Shown in pieces: positions 57,538-64,000 of a DNA stretch of 64,000 bases. Every line of letters begins with the position of its first letter. The first letter of the stretch is position 1. The notes beneath the pieces were generated by a model. It searched no databases. It had not been told where the DNA came from and worked only from the letters and a program-made list of their open reading frames with translations. The position numbers were made by a program, and so were the translations under genes. Source of the DNA: Apus apus (taxonomy: Eukaryota; Chordata; Aves; Apodiformes; Apodidae); contig NC_067285.1 in NCBI RefSeq assembly GCF_020740795.1, positions 76,360,342-76,424,341 on the forward strand, given 5' to 3'.

Positions 57538-57700
57538 CTGCCGTCCGGAGGGCGCGGCGGCGGCCGAGCGGGGCTGCTGGGCATGTGCGGGGCTGCTGGG
57601 CATGTGCGGGGCTGCTGGGCATGTGCGGGGCTGCTGGGCATGTGCGGCCCCGCCCGCGCTGGGGCGGCCCCGGGGCGGCCGGCTCCGCCGCTGCAGCCCC
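57538..57700 (-). other. AADAT: Candidate non-coding exon 1 of AADAT
   Basis: A minus-strand donor CAG|GTGGGT at 57540-57532 would end a 5'UTR exon at 57538, with 1.2 kb of intron to coding exon 1. The start site is assumed near the GC boxes at about 57.65-57.75 kb. If so, the 19-base tandem repeat is transcribed in the leader. Confidence 0.45.
57570..57645. repeat. Perfect tandem repeat, 4 x 19 bp, in the AADAT promoter
   Basis: Four identical copies of GGGGCTGCTGGGCATGTGC (57570-57588, 57589-57607, 57608-57626, 57627-57645) with no mismatch. The core GGGCATGTGC is one base away from a p53-family half-site and two from an NRF1-like site. On the AADAT sense strand each unit holds an ATG. Confidence 0.97.
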
Positions 57701-57960
57701 GCAGAGCGCCCGGGGGCCGGGCCGGGCTGCGGGCTGCCCGGGGGCGGGGCGGCAGCCGGTCCCGCAGCTGCCGGCAGCGCAGCCCCGAAGGCGGCTCGGC
57801 CGTGTTTGGCTGAGCGGGTTTGGACGCTGTTCGTGCGTAGATTCGTGCGAGATTCGTCAAACGCTGAGTCTCGCCCATCGGTTCCTTCTGTGCGATGCGC
57901 TGCGCTGCAGACAAGCTGGAGCGGGCCGGGCAGGGTGGGCCTGCTGCGAGCCACGGGGAA

Positions 57961-60900
57961 ACCAGGGTGGGTGGAAACGGAGGAGAGGGGGAAACGTGTT
58001 GTTCTCCTTTCCTTTGGGAGGACAGACTAGTGGACCTGTACTAGACCTGTTTCATCAGTACATCAGTCTTGTAATAAAATTGTTAATTTATAAGTCGCTA
58101 AAGAAGAGGCAGCATCGTGGAGCAGGAGAACTAAACCTAGTGTTACCTTGCAGACCTCACTAGGGTGGCAATAATGCAGTAACTTGTGTAATTTTCCTCA
58201 TGCCCTGAGTTTCATAAAGAGCAGCACAGCCAGTTTGTGCTCCCACCACTTGGCAGGAGCTTCCTCTTCTGGAGCCACGTGGGCTAATGAACTGGCTTTG
58301 GTTAAATCACAGCAAAAACAATTCCCATTTTTCAACCAAATTATGTTCTACTCCTGTTCATCATGTTTCCACTAAAGCATTTGCTGATAAAAGGAAGCAG
58401 GATTCAGATAAAAATTTGAAGTGGGACATCTGAAAGTAATTTTCTATTTTTCACAGGTGAAGAGGATCAGTGCAAGGAAAAGCAGGATCTTTTGTGTTGT
58501 GATACAACCCTCTTCTCTGGGTGTCACATAACCAAAAAGGTCCAGAGACATGGTGTAGCTTTCTAGCCATGGCTTTGGACCTAGCACTTCAGAGCTGCCC
58601 TGATTCTTGCTCCTGGATGCAAAATAGAAGAGAGGGGTCTAGGTATAAAATGGTCTGAAAAAGCAGTGTAAGAACGTGTGAAGTAAGGCATGCTTGGCAA
58701 AATGTAGTTCTTCCTAGTTAGCTTGGAGACAGGAGAGTAAAAATGCTGGAAGGGATGAGCACTGGAGCGCTTCTTGGTGTTACATCCGTAGGTTTTAAGG
58801 TACCAGTACTTAAGCACTTCTTAACAGGCACCTTCCAAAACCTGTTTGAGGCAAAGCTGAGACAGGAGAGCAAAAGGGCTCCAGGCAAAAAAAAAAAAAA
58901 AGGAGGTGCTATATTAAGATACCTTTGTTCCTCTTGTATTTCGGTGACTTTGTGCAGTGTTCAGATCTGCTGAAAGGTTCCATAATTAGATGGAGTAGAT
59001 TAAAAATAAAAATGGAGTTCCTTCCTAGTTTTTTATGTAGGTGAGGAAGAATTGTTTGCTTAGTTGGTATGTGAATGCTGTTACATGGAAAATAAAATTT
59101 TGTTGTGAACTTTCATGGCCTGAAGAATTTGAAATGTAGGTGATTCCCTTCTAACAATGTTATGTACAGACAAAAATAAGAGGTGGGTATTTAAATATGA
59201 AATAACCTAGAGATTGACAACCTGTATGAAAACTAACAAGTGCACTGATTGTGTCCCCAGCAGCCACAAATAAAGAGATAACAAACTTTTGTGGGGTGAT
59301 GTCTGTGAAAACACTGGTTGAATCTGAGCTTCTTGTGTAATTTTGTGTTTTCATTTCCAGGCTGTCAGTGTTGCAGTTTGTGGCACAGACCAAAGGCCAG
59401 AGAAGTAAAAGTAAAGATTTCCATTGATTTCTGTGGGCTTTGCTTGATCTCTTAGCCAGTTATGGTGTTATCCTATTGAAACAAATTAAAGAAATTAGAG
59501 TACAAGTGTTTGGATGGTTATCCTGATGGATTCATGTGGCAGATCTCTGCATCACTGTTTATATTCCTTAGCAACTGCAAACCAAGTGCTTTGTTTTCCT
59601 GCTGTGTAAGAATTTCCTTGCTGCCTTTGTGTATTACATTAACCCTTAGAGCAGTGGCTATTTGGTATGAGACTTAGATAATTCATGGAAGATTGGTACA
59701 GCCCTCATATGATTGTTTTTAATGAGAAGTTTGTGTTAAAATGTACTCTTCCTCTCACACAAATCTCTACCTGCTGAGGCTAAGCTAGGTCCAGTTATGT
59801 GTTAAAAAAAACCAAAAAAACCCCCACCAATAAACAAAATGAGAAACCCTACAGCAATTTGACTTAAGAGAACAAGGAGATTAGGCAAATAATGGTCCTC
59901 TATTATTTCCTTCTCCTTTCAAGACCTCACAAATGCCAGAACAGTATTACATTTTTAGAGGACTATGGGGAGAGTAAAGAACTGAGGCAGTAAACACTAA
60001 GATTCAACTGAGATGCTGTTTTTGCAGCTGTCTCAACTTTAGTTTAAAGTGTAAATAACCTTGAGGAGCTGTGATGTAGTGTGGAGTACCATATTTTTAT
60101 AGTTTTAAAGCATCTCTATGCTGTAAGATTTGTTGACTGCCCTAGTTGAAGTGATACTTTAACATCTATGAAGTGTAAGTCTACGAAAAACATGATACTG
60201 TCTACAAGAGGACCTAATTGGGAGTGAAACTGCTAGAAGGGTTAAGACCTCCATGGCGGTGGTTCAAGCGATTTAAGGTTGCCTTTGAAAATCCTGGTTT
60301 GTGGGCTGGCACCGGCTCTGGTTGGCCATGAGATGGCGCATATGCACTTCGTTTCCACGTAGGGAACTTGCACCAAATAAAAAGTTCAGATGAAATTCTG
60401 TTGGCATCTTTTATTTGACTGTAAGTGCTTCCCTGCAGGCAGCTTGTGAAACTCGAAATTAGAGTCCTACCTGAACGGCTTGGCTCTCTGTAGTTCAACT
60501 GGTGGGTTAAATTTCGGCCAATAATGCTTATTACATATAGTTGGAGACAACAGAATTAAAAAGTGGTACTGTCAAAATAGCATTAAGACTTGAAGATGGA
60601 AGTTTTAATGTGACGAAGAGGAGTGGCTGCTTATGAGAAAATTGCAAAAGACCAGAAAACGGATAAGTTATGAGGTCAGCCATTTTCAACATCACAAGCA
60701 AAGTGCTATTGCCAAGGGCTGCTTTCCACAGGAAAAATGCTGACTTTGGCAGTACCATTGTGTTTGCAGAACTGTATGCAACAAACTGTCACAAGTGTGC
60801 AGTAGTCTTGAAGATCAGGAACATCTCAGCAGTACAAAATAGTTTGAAGCTATGATGTGAACATCCACTGGCACAGTTACTGTAAAGATCAGAAATACCT

Positions 60901-63900
60901 TTTTTTTTTTTTTCTCTTGTGGGAAGCTAAAACTGCTAGGAGAGTGTTGGCTCTGTGTCTAGAGAGAATTAGTGGCTGAGATGCGAAGTTTGTTGTCCTT
61001 TGGCTTTCAGATCACTTGAGTGATTTCCTGACTCTTTGTCTGTCTTCATTGTAAGCTCTTGGGAAAGTAACTCTGTTATTTGTCCTTTTTCAATGGGACC
61101 TTGTATTTTGCTGGCCCCTAATCAGAGCTACTGCAAAACAAGTAGAATACTGTCACTTGCTCCTCTTCCTCTCTTTTGAGGCAACTGCATTGTAAAACCT
61201 GTTTATAGTGTCTTTATCCAGGGTTTTAGAACTTGATATATCCCCAAAATGGGAGAGGGCTTAGGGAATAGTGAGGAAAGACTCTCAAACAGTTGCAAAT
61301 CCTGCTGCCTATACAAATAAAATTGAACAGCATCCTAGGCCCACCTATTTGCTGTTCACACTTGTTGACCACCTCAGAGTTAGGAGGACGTTATTATATC
61401 AGTGTGTTTTTTGCCGGTGCTCGTTTTGTTACATTTCCCTGTCTGCCTTTTTTTTTTGCTTATACTTCAGTGACTGTCAGATGAAAGTAATGGGACACCC
61501 ATAGTATTCATAATCATAGCAGCTGTCAAATGACATTGTCTGAGAGTGAAAAACTTACTGTTCTACAGAGCGACAGCTGTGGCTTTTATATGTTTGAAGC
61601 AGCCCTCTGTGCTTGAAAGGGGTTTTCACCCAGGTATGTATCAGTCTTGTTCTTTGATCGACAGCCTTTTATTTTCCCTTTTTTTTTTTTTTAGTGTACC
61701 GAGGTTGTCATCTTTGCTTCCATCTTTGCATTTTTCCACTCAGGTAGAGAGGAAAGCATGGCAAAACAGAGAAAACACTGTTTTCTAGATATTCTAGTAC
61801 AAACTCTAGAAAAGCTGATTTTCACAGTAATGTATTCCTCAAAAGCAGTTGCTTGTTCTGGAATGTTCCTATCTTTGATAGGATGTATAATACAATGAAA
61901 TGTTTTTCTTAGACATGTCAGACATTCCTGTGCTTAAAAAAAAGCCATCAGTGGTATTTTTCAGATCGCTTTGTCCATGCTATAGAAACCAAAATTGGAT
62001 GGAGCAAAGATCAATAATGTATCCAGTTAATACACTAACACATAAGTGAAATGAATCATAAGAAATGAAATTACTTCTCCTGACAATCTTGAGATAAATG
62101 CTGTTCTATAATACTTCAGTCTTGTCAATTTGAATTTATATTTTAGGCAAACAGTTGCTGGCATGTGAACTCTGTTGTGTAAATCTACCAGGAAGTAGGC
62201 ACTCGCTATTATTTGCAACATACGTTATTCCTTGGGCTCAACCTTTATTACCCCTTTTTATTTAGTGCGGGCAAAATAGTTTTTCTCCCCTGGCCTTGTG
62301 TGTTCTTCTGTTCCCAGTAAGGTCACATGTTTTAGTCTGACACAAGAGTGGCATGAAATAAGGAATGATACTAAAGGGAGAATGAGATAATGAAAAAGTG
62401 AAATTGTTACTTCATTCTTGTAATTGCCTGGAGAAAAGACGTTTCTTGGGTGTGGTAAAAACTTCTACTAGGCATGTATTTCTTTCTGTATTTTGAAGTT
62501 TGCCTGTTCTGGAATAATCTGCTGGGTTTGCATCTAGTCTTTTTCAAACTGCTGATGAAAATAGCTTTTGATGTTAATTCTTGATTAGAACTCAGCCTTT
62601 TGTCATGAGAATAAGTTTATCTTAACTTGAGCATGTATCTATTGAATTTTACTGGGTTCTGCTTCTGTAAACATAAAAAATAAATCAGACTATTCCTGTG
62701 TATCCTACTGCAAGCCAAATTTTACATTCAGGAGTTAAAATAGAATTATGCTTCTGTTTCATTAGATTTTGTTCTTAAGAGGTAGGTTTCTTCAGTTCAT
62801 GTTAAAATTATATCTGTAGTAAAAAGAAAATTGTCACTTCTGAGAACAGACATCTATAGGTGTTACCAGAGCAGGGTGTGGGTAAGCAAGATCCTCATAT
62901 CAATCAGTCTTATAGTGGTTGTCTGCCTGCAGTCATTACGTGGCTCCAGAGATAATAGGGAATTCCTAAAGCAGCCTGAAGGTGCTTCTGTCACTCTGAA
63001 TGTAGAGGGAATCTGGGGAGATTGCCTAATGTAGCTATTGCCTTTGAAGCATCCAGATTCTCTCCTGTTTTATCTACCTCATTATATCCAGTCCTAGCCT
63101 GATATACTTCACAATTACTGCATGTAACTGCAACTCTAAAAAATCTTTGAAAACTCCTGGAAAAACATATTTTATATTTGTAGGGAATTTATTAAGTGGA
63201 CCATCTTCATCTCCTGTTTAACTTCACTAGTGGCTATTGTTCTAATATGTTTCTTTTGACATATTGTATTACTGTGTTTGGCATATTGTACTAACTTTGT
63301 TGGCCAATGCCTTTGAGACTCTAACCTAAAATACATGAGAAGCTTCAGAAGCTAGAGTCTGTCCTTTGATGTAAAAAGTTCCTGTAATGTTGACAGCATA
63401 TTAATATCTAATTAAGGTTAAATGCTCTTCAACATATTTAATAAAGAAAAGACTAGGCAGAAACAGGGAGAACTGAGAAAGGTGAGTGCTATCCATTTAT
63501 AGGGCTGCTTCAGAGATACTCTTTTCCACCCCCTCAGACCGTGTCTCATTTTGTCCTCCTTTTCTCTCTCATGTTTGAGAACATTGCCTCTTTCAGAAAA
63601 TGCTCAAAGTACTGAGTTACTCATTTGTGGACAATTGCTACATGCAGCTGCTGCTTCCTAATGAAATTTCTAAATGCACCGTTGTTCTTATAATGGTAAT
63701 CTCTTAATTCAGGTTGAAGCAAGGTCTGTTTTAATTATAGCATCTTTTTGTACTCTCTAATCCTTATTCAAACAAATGCTGAGCCCTGCAATTGCAGGAG
63801 TGGAAAAATAGGCATTGTGGCTCAGGTTCTTGGTCTTCTATCCTTGTGGATGGTCAAGGTGATCTTTCGTGAAGTATATTAATGTCTGCCCGAATTCTGC

Positions 63901-64000
63901 AGTCCTGCAGGATCTTTGGGCATCATCTCAATTTTTTTTTTCCTTTTCAGACTCATCATTCCTCAGTCCCTTGTTTCTCTATCCTGCTTTCCTTTTGTAT
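57961..64000. other. Upstream flank of AADAT, no gene recognised
   Basis: About 6 kb of AT-rich DNA with homopolymer runs (A15 near 58.89 kb, T14 near 60.91 kb) and a slightly CpG-richer patch at 60.2-60.5 kb. Open frames are all below about 100 codons, without recognisable domains. No CR1 copy was recognised here. Confidence 0.6.

Larger units (their letters stand above)
57225..57960 (-). promoter_or_regulatory. AADAT: CpG island, AADAT promoter
   Basis: A sharp 0.7-kb CpG-rich block immediately upstream of AADAT, with GC boxes CCCCGCCC (57648-57655) and GGGGCGGGG (57741-57749) and no TATA box. Several overlapping open frames above 200 codons on both strands reflect GC-rich composition and are not called as genes. 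Divergent plus-strand transcription is possible, as at many CpG-island promoters, but nothing in the sequence proves it. Confidence 0.85.

Noticed and set aside
57138..58163. Open frames of 249-289 codons across the second CpG island, with repeated GLLGMCGA-like units
   Set aside because: The repeated peptide is just the 19-base tandem repeat read through, and frames on both strands overlap. Composition explains them.
58887..58901. A15 run considered as the tail of a processed retrogene
   Set aside because: No gene-like sequence precedes it and no flanking target-site duplication was seen.
60214..60498. 94-codon minus-strand frame in a CpG-richer patch
   Set aside because: No domain or splice context; kept only as a note about the facing poly(A) hexamers.

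Overview
This window looks like nuclear DNA from a bird (a sauropsid at minimum). It is AT-rich with two sharp CpG islands, carries spliced vertebrate genes with GT-AG introns, and most of its recognisable interspersed repeats are CR1 LINEs with the CR1 3' end (…ATTCTGTGA). I saw no bacterial-type operons, CRISPR arrays or tRNA/rRNA genes. The species cannot be fixed from sequence alone.

Two genes lie head to tail on the minus strand. (1) The 5' part of MFAP3L occupies about 16.0 kb down to base 1. It comprises a CpG-island promoter (about 15.4-16.3 kb), a candidate non-coding first exon ending at 15769, a 12-kb first intron, and the first coding exon (3274-3556: signal peptide plus the start of the Ig-like domain). 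The rest of the protein lies beyond the left edge. (2) A complete AADAT gene (kynurenine/alpha-aminoadipate aminotransferase, KAT II) occupies 57.7 kb down to about 37.5 kb. It has a CpG-island promoter, a candidate non-coding exon ending at 57538, and 13 coding exons. I joined the exons splice site by splice site; every reading phase closes and they encode exactly 425 residues, the length of the human enzyme. All main PLP and substrate residues, including Lys263, are in place. MFAP3L and AADAT are also neighbours on human chromosome 4, which supports both calls.

Layout: 1-3273 MFAP3L intron 2; 3274-3681 MFAP3L coding exon with 5'UTR; 3682-15768 intron 1, with a compound GAA/AAT microsatellite and three CR1 copies; 15.4-16.3 kb CpG island; 16.3-37.5 kb intergenic, with two CR1 copies; 37.5-57.7 kb AADAT, with a 3.2-kb internally deleted CR1 antisense in its longest intron; 58-64 kb upstream flank with no gene I can support.

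I found no undescribed multi-gene system. The points most worth a second look are a GC-AG intron in AADAT, a perfect 4 x 19 bp tandem repeat in the AADAT promoter, an upstream ORF in MFAP3L, the GAA repeat in MFAP3L intron 1, and the long CR1 that keeps its 5' region but has lost its endonuclease.
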